Position numbers and translations under genes: made by a program. Of a DNA stretch of 64,000 bases, positions 1-8,915 are shown piece by piece. The notes below the pieces were generated by a model. That model did not search any database and was not told the origin of the DNA. It worked only from the letters and a program-made list of their open reading frames with translations. The stretch comes from Parvularculaceae bacterium (lineage in GTDB: Bacteria; Pseudomonadota; Alphaproteobacteria; Caulobacterales; Parvularculaceae), in NCBI GenBank assembly GCA_028280115.1, contig JANQMJ010000016.1, forward strand, positions 1-64,000, in the 5' to 3' direction. Numbering within the stretch: the stretch's first letter is position 1; every line of letters starts with the position of its first letter.

Positions 1-219
1 CCGGGTGACGCCGCGGGTGTCGATTTCACCGGCGTCGACCTGGAAAACCGGGCTCGACGATGACAGGTTCGCCTGGCTCAGACGAGAACCGGTGACGATA
101 ATGACATCATCTTCACCTTCGTCGTCGTCCTGCGCAATTGCCGGCGCAGCGACGGCGGCGGCAACGCCAGAAAGCATCGTGGTGCGCAAAAAACGCCCTA
201 CGAGACGTGACTTTTTCAT
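1..219 (-). CDS. TonB-dependent receptor, N-terminal part (cut by window edge)
   Basis: The first 73 codons are visible; the gene continues leftward out of the window. It begins MKKSRLVGRFLRTTMLSG, a signal peptide ending around AIAQ, followed by an acidic stretch and the motif VIIVTGSRL, which is the usual TonB box/plug entry of outer-membrane receptors in Alphaproteobacteria. A strong GGAGG lies 8 nt before the ATG and fixes the start. Such receptors import siderophores, vitamins or carbohydrates using proton-motive force passed by TonB-ExbBD. The substrate cannot be told from this fragment. The upstream gene on the same strand is a TPR/2-oxoglutarate oxygenase protein. Confidence 0.85.
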   Translation of the reverse strand, partial: MKKSRLVGRFLRTTMLSGVAAAVAAPAIAQDDDEGEDDVIIVTGSRLSQANLSSSSPVFQVDAGEIDTRGVTR

Positions 220-484
220 TATGTATCCCTCCGAGTTAAACAAAGCCTTGGATCACTACCAATTCAGGCAGACCCAAACCCAAGGCCTCTTTGGCGCCCC
301 CCGAGAAAAAGGACGCGATGATCACGCGCCAACGCGGCGATCTGCCCGCAAAGCTATGGCTGCGGCGCTAGCGGCGTCAACAACATAAGCTGGACTGAAC
401 GCACTCTGGCGTTGAGGTGTGGCAATATCACAACAAAAAAGCTTAACGACCCATTAACCCTGCTTAAAAGGGGGTAAACGCGCC

Positions 485-1882
485 TCAGGACGCGCCCGCG
501 GCGGGCGCCGCCGGCACGATATCCACGGCGATGGTGAGTCGCGGCGGGCCGGCCTCAAAACCGACCGTGCCGTGCCACATATAGGATGGGAAAACCACCA
601 TGACGCCCGGCTCGGGCTTGACATATTTTTCCGGCGGCAGCGCCGGAGTCGTGGGCACGCCGGGCTCGCCGAATTTCAGCCAGCCGGCCTTTTCGTGGGC
701 CGGATCGTCCTGCGCCAAGCGAAGATGACAGGCCGAGGAAAGCCAGCCCTGGGGGTGAACGTGATTGACGTGAAAACCCTTGGGCGGAAGGCTGATGGAC
801 CAGGTGCTGAACAGCCGAAAATCGCCGATATTGCGAGCGCGCAAGGGATCGTCGCCCTCGCTCAGGCGCTCGATATAGCGCCGCGGCGGCCCGGCCGCCG
901 CCGCCGGATAGGCGCGCAACGCCGCACTGTCGAAGCCGTCAATCGAAGAGATTTGGCTGCCGTGACGCACCGATTGATAAAACGGGTGCGTCTTATAGCG
1001 GTGCTCGCGATCGAGCGCTTCGATCACGTCAGCAAGATAGGCGTCCAGATCGCTCCACCCGGATGGCGCATCCAGGGGCGAGGCCAGGACGAACGCATCG
1101 TAATCATAAAGCGCATGGTAACGCTCGTCGCCGAGCAGCCGCCAGGCCGTCGCCTGCAGCGCAATGAAAAGCTGGTTCATCGGCGCGCGCCGGCGCAGGG
1201 CCTGCGCCGTTTCGGCGGCCTGCGCCGCATCGCCCACCGCCAGCAGCGCACGGCAATAGCCCCCCAGCGCCTCTTCGTTATCCGGCAGCGCCTGCGCCGC
1301 GCGCGCGCCAAAGACCAGGGCCTCGTCATAGCATTCCGCGCCAAGCGCCGAGTTGCAGGCCGCCTGCTGGAGATAAGGGTCGTGCGCCGCCAGACGCGCA
1401 GCCTCTTTGATGATCGCGTATTCGGTCTTCTCGTCGCCGGTCTGCCCGAACACCTGGGCGCGGGAAAGATGCAGGCTGGCGACCGTCGGATTGGCTAAAA
1501 TTGCCGCGTTCAAGGGGGCGAGCGCCCGCTCGCGGTCCCCTGTCCGCATCCAGATAAGCTGAGCCAATTCGCGGTAGCCGTCGGCGTCAAGCGGGCGTCT
1601 TTCCAAGAGCTTCCGAAACGCGGCTTCGGCCTCGTCGAACCGGTGCACCGCCGACAGCGAGCGGGCATAGACAAGCCAGCTTTCCGGCGCATCAAGCCTG
1701 AGTTTGAACGCCCGCTCCAAGACTTTCACGGATTCATGATTGCGGCCGGCTTCGCCCAGCGCGGCGGCGTAATTATGCAGGACAGCGACATTGGTGGGGG
1801 CGATCTCGATAATTTCCGCCAGTGTGTCGACCGCTTCGGCGTGCCGGCCTTCGGTCTTCAGGCGCCACGCCTTCTCCGTCAT
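485..1882 (-). CDS. TPR-repeat protein with C-terminal putative 2OG-Fe(II) oxygenase domain
   Basis: A protein of about 465 aa. The N-terminal two thirds are helical TPR-like repeats (for example LAEIIEIAPTNVAVLHNYAA and later LERRPLDADGYRELAQLIW). The C-terminal ~180 residues hold a cupin-like oxygenase fold with FHVNHVHPQGWLSSACHL (likely H-x-H iron ligands) and FPSYMWHGTVGF followed by RLTIAVDIVP (distal His and the Arg that binds 2-oxoglutarate). This matches the 2OG-FeII_Oxy_5-type family. The ATG at 1882 (MTEKAWRLK) is chosen because the longer frame has atypical composition and would overlap the divergent amidohydrolase; no strong RBS is seen. It lies upstream of a TonB receptor on the same strand. 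The hydroxylated substrate is unknown. Confidence 0.75.
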   Translation of the reverse strand: MTEKAWRLKTEGRHAEAVDTLAEIIEIAPTNVAVLHNYAAALGEAGRNHESVKVLERAFKLRLDAPESWLVYARSLSAVHRFDEAEAAFRKLLERRPLDADGYRELAQLIWMRTGDRERALAPLNAAILANPTVASLHLSRAQVFGQTGDEKTEYAIIKEAARLAAHDPYLQQAACNSALGAECYDEALVFGARAAQALPDNEEALGGYCRALLAVGDAAQAAETAQALRRRAPMNQLFIALQATAWRLLGDERYHALYDYDAFVLASPLDAPSGWSDLDAYLADVIEALDREHRYKTHPFYQSVRHGSQISSIDGFDSAALRAYPAAAAGPPRRYIERLSEGDDPLRARNIGDFRLFSTWSISLPPKGFHVNHVHPQGWLSSACHLRLAQDDPAHEKAGWLKFGEPGVPTTPALPPEKYVKPEPGVMVVFPSYMWHGTVGFEAGPPRLTIAVDIVPAAPAAGAS

Positions 1883-2081
1883 TGTGCTTAGGGGAGACGA
1901 CAATGCGTGTTCCTTTGTTCTGCGCCCGGCGGGCCGCAAACGCCGCAAATCGGCATAGCCGGCCTGGCGCAAAACGCCAAGGATTTCGAGGCGCTGGCGT
2001 CTTCGGTATTGGCGCCCGCGGTCGCCTTGGGGCGCGAGCCGTGCTAACCCACGCCGCCGCCGCAAATATTGGGGATCACGA

Positions 2082-4103
2082 ATGTCACTTCTAAAAGACT
2101 TGCGCGCCATAATGGCGACCGCGCCGTTATTGGCGGCAGCTTTCGCCGCGAGCGCCCACGCTGAAACCCGCACCTATGACTGGCTGACCATCGGCGAGCC
2201 GTCAGGCGAACTCATCGTCGAAACCGCCCCGGACGGCGCGCGCTCCCTGACGTTTTCCTTTAACGACCGCGGACGCGGTCCGGAACTCACGGCCGACTAT
2301 CGCCTCGACGAAGCCGGCGTTCCGATTTCGATCCGCATCACCGGTCTTAACTACCGCAAAGGCGATGTGGACGAGACCTTCGCCATTGAGGACGGCGTGG
2401 CGCGCTGGCAAACCGCTTCGGCGTCCGGCGAGCAGCGCCTTGCGGAACCGGCGCTTTATAATCTCGGCGCCGCGACAGGCATTCCTGAACACGCGGCGAT
2501 CCTCGCGCGGGCGCTGTTAAATGACGCCGACCGGTCGATGCCGATGCTGCCGACCGGCGCGCTTTCAATTCGTGAAATCGAAACCGCGGACTTTCCCGGT
2601 CCCGACGGCGCCGTGACGGGGACGCTTTATGCGCTTTATGACGGCTCGCCCTTTCCCAACTATATCTGGCTTGACGAGAACAAGGATCTCTTCGGCGCCG
2701 ATTACCGATGGTTCGCCTTGGCGCCTAAAGGCATGGCGTCGGCCATGCCGGTCATGAAGGAAAAACAGGACGCGGCGACCAATGCGCGCGTGGCGGAGCT
2801 GTCCGACGAGCTTCGCCGCGACGCCAGCGGTCTCGTCGTCATCCGCGGCGCAAAACTCTTCGACAGTCTGACAGGCGACGTCGTTCCCCGCTCCACGGTG
2901 TTCGTGCAGGACGGCGTCATCGCCGCTGTTTACGCCCGCCGCATCGACGCGCCTGCGGGCGCCAAGGTGATCGAGGCCAAGGGTAAAATGCTGCTGCCCG
3001 CATTGTGGGACATGCACGCCCATGTGGGCACGACCAATCTCTTTAATTATCTCGCCGCCGGCGTCGTCAATATTCGCGACATGGCGAACGATCCCGAATA
3101 CATCATCAACTTGAAACGCGATCTTACCGAAGGCCGGATTGCGGGCCCCAACCTCCATGCCATGGGCTTTATCGACAAGAAGTCCGAATTCGCCGCGCCC
3201 ACCGGCAATCTCGCGCAAACCCTTAAAGAGGCGCTCGCATTTGTCGACTGGTACGCGCAGCAAGGTTTTCTCGGCATCAAGCTTTACAGTTCCATCGAGC
3301 CCGAATGGGTCGCGCCGATCGCTGAAAGCGCCCGCGCGAGACATTTATCCGTGCTCGGCCACATCCCGTCCTACATGACCGCGGAACAGGCGGTCCGCGG
3401 CGGATATAACGAGATCACCCATATCAACATGTTCTTTTTGAACTTCATGAATGCGGAAGAAATCGATACACGCACGCCGCAGCGCTTCATCGTTCCCATC
3501 CGCGAGGGCGGCAAGCTCGATCTCGAGTCGAAAGCGGTCGAGGATTTCATCAACCTGATGGTCGAGCGCGATATCGCGCTCGATCCCACTTACACGATTT
3601 TCCGCAGCATGTTTGTCAACACGCCCGGCGAGATCGAGACCGAAGCGACCCATTTCTACGATCACCTTCCCGAAACCGAACAGCCCGGATGGCTGTCGGA
3701 AAAAGGCTTTAACGCCGGTCTGGAGGAAGAGGGCGCGGCGACGGCGCAAGTCGCCGGCGACCTGCTGGTCAAACTCCATGAGCGCGGCATCCGCCTCTTG
3801 CCCGGCACCGACGCCGGCTATCCAGGCTTCGTTTTATTGCGCGAACTCGATCTTTATGCCCAAGCGGGCATTCCCGAAAACGAAGTCCTGCAGCTCGCCA
3901 CCATCGAGCCGGCCCGCCATATGGGTCTTGACCAGTCCCTCGGCTCAATAACGCCGGGCAAACGCGCGCATCTTATTCTGGTGAGCGGCGATCCGACAAA
4001 ACGCATGACCGATCTTTATAAGGTCGATCTCGTGATCAAGGATGCGGCGATGTTCCGGCCCGCGGACATTCACAAGACTTTCGACATCAAGCCGTTCCAT
4101 TAA
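2082..4103 (+). CDS. exported amidohydrolase family protein
   Basis: The protein has 673 aa with a signal peptide of about 27 residues ending AASAHAET. An N-terminal beta-rich domain of about 220 residues precedes an imidazolonepropionase/prolidase-like amidohydrolase domain. Visible metal and catalytic residues are MHAHVGTTN (HxH), GIKLYSS (the Lys usually carboxylated), VLGHIPSY and EITHIN (two His) and LPGTDAGYPG (catalytic Asp). The C-terminal segment SLGSITPGKRAHLILVSGDP is characteristic of the family. It probably hydrolyses a cyclic amide or dipeptide in the periplasm; the substrate is not inferable. The 3' end overlaps the convergent cysH by 17 bp. A downstream ATG at 2112 is an alternative start. 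Confidence 0.85.
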   Translation: MSLLKDLRAIMATAPLLAAAFAASAHAETRTYDWLTIGEPSGELIVETAPDGARSLTFSFNDRGRGPELTADYRLDEAGVPISIRITGLNYRKGDVDETFAIEDGVARWQTASASGEQRLAEPALYNLGAATGIPEHAAILARALLNDADRSMPMLPTGALSIREIETADFPGPDGAVTGTLYALYDGSPFPNYIWLDENKDLFGADYRWFALAPKGMASAMPVMKEKQDAATNARVAELSDELRRDASGLVVIRGAKLFDSLTGDVVPRSTVFVQDGVIAAVYARRIDAPAGAKVIEAKGKMLLPALWDMHAHVGTTNLFNYLAAGVVNIRDMANDPEYIINLKRDLTEGRIAGPNLHAMGFIDKKSEFAAPTGNLAQTLKEALAFVDWYAQQGFLGIKLYSSIEPEWVAPIAESARARHLSVLGHIPSYMTAEQAVRGGYNEITHINMFFLNFMNAEEIDTRTPQRFIVPIREGGKLDLESKAVEDFINLMVERDIALDPTYTIFRSMFVNTPGEIETEATHFYDHLPETEQPGWLSEKGFNAGLEEEGAATAQVAGDLLVKLHERGIRLLPGTDAGYPGFVLLRELDLYAQAGIPENEVLQLATIEPARHMGLDQSLGSITPGKRAHLILVSGDPTKRMTDLYKVDLVIKDAAMFRPADIHKTFDIKPFH

Positions 4104-4848
4104 AACCGCGCCCGTGTATTCCGCATTCGGTCTTGGCGGCGCCGCGCCAGCGTCCGGCGCGGATGTCTTCGCCGGCGGCGACCGGATGGGTGCACGGCCA
4201 GCAGCCGATTGACGGATAGCCCTGCGCGACCAGCGGATGCGGCGGCAAGTCATGCGCCGCCCTATAGGCGTCGATGTCGTCCTGACGCCAACGCGCCAGG
4301 GGATTGACTTTGACATGCCTCGCCGACGCTTCGAACGCCGGCAGATGCAAGCGCCCGCCGCCGTGGAACTGCTTGCGGCCGGTGATCCAGGCGTCGAAAC
4401 CGTCAAGCGCTTCCCTAAGCGGTTCGACCTTGCGCAGCGTGCAGCACGCATCGGCGTCGCGCTTCCATAAGTCACCCTCAGGATCGCGTCGCGCGAGTTT
4501 TGCTTTCTCGGGAACAATATCGCGAACATTTATCAGGCCGAATTGTCTTGCGAGTTTCTTCCGATAGCTGAGCGTTTGGGCAAAATGCTTTCCCGTATCC
4601 AGAAAGATGACAGGCAGCGCCGCGTCGATTTCAGAAACGAGGTGCAGCAGCGCGACCGATTCCGCGCCGAAGGACGAAACCAGCGCGATGCGGCCGGGAA
4701 ACGCCGTTTCAATCGCATGGCGCAAAATGTCTTTGGCGTCGGCGCCGGAAAACTGCACTGCGAGCCGACGCGCGACGAGCGCGCGTTCGGGCACGAGTTC
4801 GCCCGCGGCCTCGTTCTCGCGCTCTAAGGATGCAACGCGCGCATTCAT
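4087..4848 (-). CDS. cysH: phosphoadenylyl/adenylyl-sulfate reductase
   Basis: The 253-aa enzyme reduces APS/PAPS to sulfite in assimilatory sulfate reduction. The nucleotide-binding loop SSFGAESV (58-65), LDTGKHF, the paired Cys at 135-136 (CCTLRK), the CxxC at 216-219 (IGCWPC) and the C-terminal catalytic Cys in TECGIH (242) are all present. The two extra Cys pairs are those that bind a [4Fe-4S] cluster, so the enzyme is probably of the APS-reducing type rather than the cluster-free PAPS type. It is the last gene of the cysG-DUF2849-cysI-DUF934-cysH series, 12 bp after DUF934, and converges with the amidohydrolase. Confidence 0.93.
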   Translation of the reverse strand: MNARVASLERENEAAGELVPERALVARRLAVQFSGADAKDILRHAIETAFPGRIALVSSFGAESVALLHLVSEIDAALPVIFLDTGKHFAQTLSYRKKLARQFGLINVRDIVPEKAKLARRDPEGDLWKRDADACCTLRKVEPLREALDGFDAWITGRKQFHGGGRLHLPAFEASARHVKVNPLARWRQDDIDAYRAAHDLPPHPLVAQGYPSIGCWPCTHPVAAGEDIRAGRWRGAAKTECGIHGRGFNGTA

Positions 4849-4860
4849 GGCGCTCGCTCC

Positions 4861-5325
4861 TTACGCCGCCGCCGCGCGCGCAAGCCGCCGGCGCCAGACC
4901 GGCGCGGTGCCGTCGGCGGCGGCTTGATAGAAATGGGAAAAGTCTTTGAGCGCCGCGGCCGCGCTATCCGCATCGGCGCCGGAAAATTCGAACGCGTCAA
5001 AACCGCAACGCGCCATGAAGAAAATCTGGTCGCGCAGAATTTCGCCGCAGGCGCGCACTTCGCCCGTATAGCCGAACCGTTCGCGCAACAGCCGCGCCTG
5101 GGAATAGGCCCGCCCATCCTTAAAACCAGGAAACGCAAGAATGACGACGCTAAAGCCGCTCAGATCCCCGGCGATGTCGTCGAGCGGCGCGGCGTTGGAA
5201 ATTTTGAGCGCCGTCGCGCCCGCATGCGCCTGAGGATTGGCGCGCCAGTCCTCCAGGGACACTTCGACCGGCGGTTCTTCAAGCGCCGGGACGAGCCGTC
5301 CGGCGTTGAACTTAAGCAGCTTCAT
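4861..5325 (-). CDS. DUF934 family protein of sulfite reduction operon
   Basis: A 154-aa protein starting MKLLKFNAG. It carries the family signatures FPGFKDGRAYSQARLLRER, GEVRACGEILRDQ and RCGFDAFEF, typical of DUF934 proteins encoded beside sulfite reductase in Alphaproteobacteria. The ATG at 5325 is preceded by AAGGAGG and overlaps the 3' end of cysI by 14 bp, so translation is probably coupled. Its biochemical role is not established; genetic context ties it to sulfite reductase function or electron supply. Confidence 0.88.
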   Translation of the reverse strand: MKLLKFNAGRLVPALEEPPVEVSLEDWRANPQAHAGATALKISNAAPLDDIAGDLSGFSVVILAFPGFKDGRAYSQARLLRERFGYTGEVRACGEILRDQIFFMARCGFDAFEFSGADADSAAAALKDFSHFYQAAADGTAPVWRRRLARAAAA

Positions 5326-6967
5326 AAAGGGCCTCCTTGAACGGCTCAGCGCCGAGCCGGCGATAGGCGTCGAGAAAACGTTCATTGTCCTGACGGTTTG
5401 CGCGATAGCAGGCGACGATCTTTTCAACTGCGTCGATCGTCGCATCCGCGGACAGGCCCCGCCCGACGATGTCGCCCAGCGACGCGTCTTCCGCACCGGA
5501 CCCGCCAAGCGTGATCTGGTAAAATTCCTCACCCTTCTTATCGACGCCGAGAATGCCGATATGGCCCACATGGTGATGACCGCAGGCGTTGATGCATCCG
5601 GATATCTTGATCTTGAGTTCGCCAAGCGATTCCTGATCGCCCAGATCGGCGAAGCGCTCTGAAATCCGCTGCGCAATCGGGATCGAGCGGGTGTTGGCGA
5701 GGGTGCAATAGTCAAGGCCCGGACAGGCGATGATGTCGCTCACAAGGCCTATGTTAGGTGTTGCAAGATCGGCGCGCTTAAGCCCCGACCAGACCGCGCA
5801 AAGATCGTCCTTCCTGACATGGGGCAGGACGAGATTTTGCTCATGCGTCGCGCGGATTTCATCGAAAGAATAATCTTCGGCGAGGTCGGCGAGCGCTTCC
5901 ATCTGCCCGTCGGAAATGTCGCCGGGAACGCCGCCGACGGGTTTCAGGGAAACATTGACGATGGCGTAGCCGGGCGTCTTGTGCGCCGCCATGTTGGTCC
6001 GCAGCCAGCGCGCAAAATCGGGATCGCGCCTACGCTGTTCTTCAAGCGATGCGCTTTCCTCCGGCAGCGTTTCAAACGCGGGCGGTGCGAAATAGGCGCC
6101 GATGCGTTCGATTTCCTCGCGCGGCAGGTCGATGTCGGTTTTTTTCATCGCCGCCCATTCTTTTTCGACCATGGCGGCGAAGTTGTCCGCGCCTTCGGCG
6201 TTGACCAGAATCTTGATGCGCGCCTTGTAGATATTGTCGCGCCGGCCCTGGAGGTTGTAGACGCGCAAAATCGCCTCAAGATATGACAGCAAGTGTTCCT
6301 TGGGCAGGAATTTCCGGATCGCATGACCCACATAAGGCGTGCGGCCGAGGCCGCCGCCGACAATCACTTCAAAGCCGGCCTCGCCTTTGTCGTTGCGATA
6401 AAGACGCAATCCGATGTCATGCACTTTCACCGCCGCGCGGTCGTGATCGGACGCCGTCACGGCGATCTTGAACTTGCGCGGCAGGAATGAAAATTCCGGA
6501 TGAAAGGTCGACCACTGACGAATCATTTCCGCATAGGGACGCGGGTCCTCGACTTCGTCGGCCGCCGCGCCGGCATATTGATCCGAAGTGACATTGCGGA
6601 TGCAGTTGCCCGAGGTCTGGATGGCGTGCATCTCGGCTTCGGCGAGTGCGTCGAGAATATCCGGCGTGTCCGCCAGCGCCGGCCAGTTATATTGAATGTT
6701 CTGGCGCGTGGTGAAATGGCCATAGCCCTTGTCGTAGCGGCGCGCGATAAAGGCCAGCTTGCGCATCTGTTTCGACGACAGCGTGCCGTAGGGAATGGCG
6801 ACGCGCAGCATGTAGGCGTGAAGCTGCAGATAAAGCCCGTTCATCAGACGCAAGGGCTTGAATTCGTCTTCGGTCAGTTCGCCGGAGAGCCGGCGCGCGA
6901 CCTGACCGCGGAATTGCGCAACCCGCTCGGCGACCAGGGTCGCGTCGAATTCGTCATAGCGGTACAT
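5312..6967 (-). CDS. cysI: sulfite reductase hemoprotein (nitrite/sulfite reductase family)
   Basis: The 551-aa enzyme reduces sulfite to sulfide with six electrons at a siroheme-[4Fe-4S] centre. Both ferredoxin-like half-domains are visible: TTRQNIQYNWPAL and SGNCIRNVTSD in the first, and ACPGLDYCTLA followed by KISGCINACGHH in the second; the four Cys bind the cluster and siroheme. The start MYRYDEF at 6967 is supported by the TGATG overlap with the DUF2849 stop; longer frames upstream are a shadow of DUF2849. No flavoprotein CysJ is adjacent, so a ferredoxin or another donor is likely. The neighbouring siroheme synthase supplies its cofactor. Confidence 0.93.
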   Translation of the reverse strand: MYRYDEFDATLVAERVAQFRGQVARRLSGELTEDEFKPLRLMNGLYLQLHAYMLRVAIPYGTLSSKQMRKLAFIARRYDKGYGHFTTRQNIQYNWPALADTPDILDALAEAEMHAIQTSGNCIRNVTSDQYAGAAADEVEDPRPYAEMIRQWSTFHPEFSFLPRKFKIAVTASDHDRAAVKVHDIGLRLYRNDKGEAGFEVIVGGGLGRTPYVGHAIRKFLPKEHLLSYLEAILRVYNLQGRRDNIYKARIKILVNAEGADNFAAMVEKEWAAMKKTDIDLPREEIERIGAYFAPPAFETLPEESASLEEQRRRDPDFARWLRTNMAAHKTPGYAIVNVSLKPVGGVPGDISDGQMEALADLAEDYSFDEIRATHEQNLVLPHVRKDDLCAVWSGLKRADLATPNIGLVSDIIACPGLDYCTLANTRSIPIAQRISERFADLGDQESLGELKIKISGCINACGHHHVGHIGILGVDKKGEEFYQITLGGSGAEDASLGDIVGRGLSADATIDAVEKIVACYRANRQDNERFLDAYRRLGAEPFKEALYEAA

Positions 6968-7251
6968 CAGCGCCCCGCCGCCTGATAGCCGAGGTCTTCG
7001 CGCACGGTCGGCCCGGCGGCGCGAATCGTCTCGCGCAGGGTCGTGCGGCCTGCCGGCGCGCCGGTTTCGGTCACCTCGATCAGGTAACCGTCGGCGATTT
7101 CCGTCGCGCGCCGTTTCGCATCGGCGAGCGCGGCCTCGGCGTCGTCGCCTTCGTAGCGCGCGGCCAGCGCCAGTTCCGCCGTCCACTGACCGCTTTCATC
7201 GAGATAGACGACGGCGCCGTCGTCAAGGCGGTTTGCGGTGACGGCTTTCAT
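6967..7251 (-). CDS. DUF2849 family protein
   Basis: A 94-aa protein of the DUF2849 family, which sits between siroheme synthase and sulfite reductase in many Alphaproteobacteria. Typical features are KAVTANRLDDGAVVYLDESG, a central helical segment and GRTTLRETIRAAGPTVREDLG at the C-terminus. It overlaps cysG by 4 bp and cysI by 1 bp, so the three are one translational unit. The function is unknown; a role in delivering siroheme or electrons to sulfite reductase is only a guess from context. Confidence 0.85.
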   Translation of the reverse strand: MKAVTANRLDDGAVVYLDESGQWTAELALAARYEGDDAEAALADAKRRATEIADGYLIEVTETGAPAGRTTLRETIRAAGPTVREDLGYQAAGR

Positions 7252-8651
7252 GCGGCGCTCCGCTCTTGACGGACCAGCGACAAAAGCGTTTGCCCGTCTG
7301 CGAGCGCGGCGACTTCGCCGATCACCAGAAGCGCCGGCCCCTCGATTCGACCGGCCGCGATCAGCGCCGGCAGATCGGCAAGCGCGCCTTTGACGATTTT
7401 CTGATCGCTGCGCGTGCCGTTTTCGATGACGGCGACCGGCGTCGACGGCGCGCGTCCATGATCGAGCAACTTGGCGGCCGTTTTCGCGGCCGTGGCGACG
7501 CCCATATAGATGACCAGCGTATTTTTCAGCGCCGCAAGCGCGGCCCAGTCGAGATCGGGATCGGCATCGCCCTTCGCATGGCCGGTAACGAAGGTGACGG
7601 CCTGAGCGTAATCGCGATGGGTAAGCGCCATGCCGGCGGCCGCAGCGCAGCCCGTCGCCGCGGTGATCCCCGGCGTCACGAAGACCCGAACGCCGGCGGC
7701 GCGCAAGGCGTCGACCTCCTCGCCGCCGCGGCCAAAAATAAAAGGATCGCCGCCTTTGAGGCGCACGACCGTCTTGCCTTCGCGGGCAAGCGCGATCATG
7801 CGCGCTTCGATATCCGATTGCGGGACGGCGTGATGTGCATTCGCCTTGCCCACATAGACGCGCTCGGCGTCGCGGCGGGCGAGATTGAGAATGTCCTCGC
7901 CGACCAGGCGATCGTAGAGAATAACGTCCGCGCCCTGCAACAGGCGCAGCGCCTTGACGGTCAGGAGATCAGGATCGCCCGGCCCGGCGCCGACAATATG
8001 AACGACGCCTTCTGGTTGTTCTTGGGACGGACGATTGATCGCTTCGATCATCGTCTCATGCGCGCCGGCCTCGTCGCCGGCGAGCACTTGCGCCGCGACA
8101 GGCCCGTCGAAAAACCTTTCCCAGAACCGGCGCCGTTCGCCCTCGGCAACCCGCGCCTTTACAGCGCCGCGATAGCGCGCGGCGAAATCGGCGAGCGCGC
8201 CGGCGCGCGAGGGCAAGAGCGCTTCAATGTCGGCGCGCAGCTTGCGGCCCAAGACCGGCGCAGCGCCGTCTGTGGAAATCGCGACGGTGAGCCGGCCGCG
8301 ATCGATCATCGACGGCGTCGTGAAGTCGCAAAGCTCAGGTCGGTCGACGACATTGACCAGCGCGCCGGCGGCTTTCGCCATGCGCGCCAAGGCTTCGGCG
8401 TCCGCATCCCCATCGACCGCGATAAACGCCAATCCTGCGCCGTCGAAATCGCCAGGCGCCGGCGGGCGCGCGACGAGTTCAGCCTTACCGTCCAGTTCGG
8501 CGCGAAGGCCGGCGGCGAAACTGGGCCAGATCAGGCGCGGCCGCGCGCCCGCGGCGATCAGCAATCGCGCCTTGGCGAGGGCCTGTGCGCCGCCGCCGAC
8601 AATAACCGCGGCGCGGGCGTTCAGATCAATAAAAGCCGGAAAGCGCTTCAT
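7248..8651 (-). CDS. cysG: siroheme synthase (precorrin-2 dehydrogenase/ferrochelatase + SUMT)
   Basis: The 467-aa fusion converts uroporphyrinogen III to siroheme. The N-terminal Rossmann domain (AVIVGGGAQALAKARLLIAAG) carries the NAD-dependent precorrin-2 dehydrogenase and ferrochelatase activity. The C-terminal half is the SAM-dependent uroporphyrinogen-III methyltransferase with VGAGPGDPDLLTVKALRLLQ, VRLKGGDPFIFGRGGEE and VTPGITAATGCAA. It is the first gene of the sulfite reduction operon and diverges from the LysR gene across a 264-bp AT-rich intergenic region that should hold both promoters. Confidence 0.95.
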   Translation of the reverse strand: MKRFPAFIDLNARAAVIVGGGAQALAKARLLIAAGARPRLIWPSFAAGLRAELDGKAELVARPPAPGDFDGAGLAFIAVDGDADAEALARMAKAAGALVNVVDRPELCDFTTPSMIDRGRLTVAISTDGAAPVLGRKLRADIEALLPSRAGALADFAARYRGAVKARVAEGERRRFWERFFDGPVAAQVLAGDEAGAHETMIEAINRPSQEQPEGVVHIVGAGPGDPDLLTVKALRLLQGADVILYDRLVGEDILNLARRDAERVYVGKANAHHAVPQSDIEARMIALAREGKTVVRLKGGDPFIFGRGGEEVDALRAAGVRVFVTPGITAATGCAAAAGMALTHRDYAQAVTFVTGHAKGDADPDLDWAALAALKNTLVIYMGVATAAKTAAKLLDHGRAPSTPVAVIENGTRSDQKIVKGALADLPALIAAGRIEGPALLVIGEVAALADGQTLLSLVRQERSAA

Positions 8652-8915
8652 GTCAGTTTTTCTAAATGACTATTTAACAGAAATGCAGGCCGCAAAACCC
8701 GCCTGAGACACCTAAGCCTCCCCACATGGCGGCTCAAACGATTAATTATCGAGGACATAATAGCTATTCTGAATGGAGGTTGGGCAATGTGGGGCTTCCT
8801 GATTTAAATAGATGAACTATTCACATAGTCGCTTCCTTGTGATATTGGGGAAAAACGAATCAAATTAGCAGTTCTAAAGAGACAAAGCCCGCTTGACGCT
8901 GGTAAAGAGGCTGAA
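8652..8915. promoter_or_regulatory. divergent cysG / LysR control region
   Basis: This 264-bp region is much more AT-rich than its surroundings and separates the divergent cysG operon and LysR gene. It holds a perfect 10-bp palindrome, AATAGCTATT (8759-8768), and several AT-rich inverted half-sites around 8800-8830. LysR proteins usually bind such regions, so control of the cys operon by the adjacent regulator is a reasonable inference. No recognised riboswitch is seen. Confidence 0.45.

Noticed and set aside
572..1498. Long plus-strand frame of 308 codons.
   Set aside because: It is opposite the TPR/oxygenase gene, Arg-rich and shows no protein family; a high-GC shadow frame.
1883..2173. 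N-terminal extension of the TPR/oxygenase protein.
   Set aside because: The added residues are Arg/Ala-rich with no family match and would overlap the divergent amidohydrolase start.
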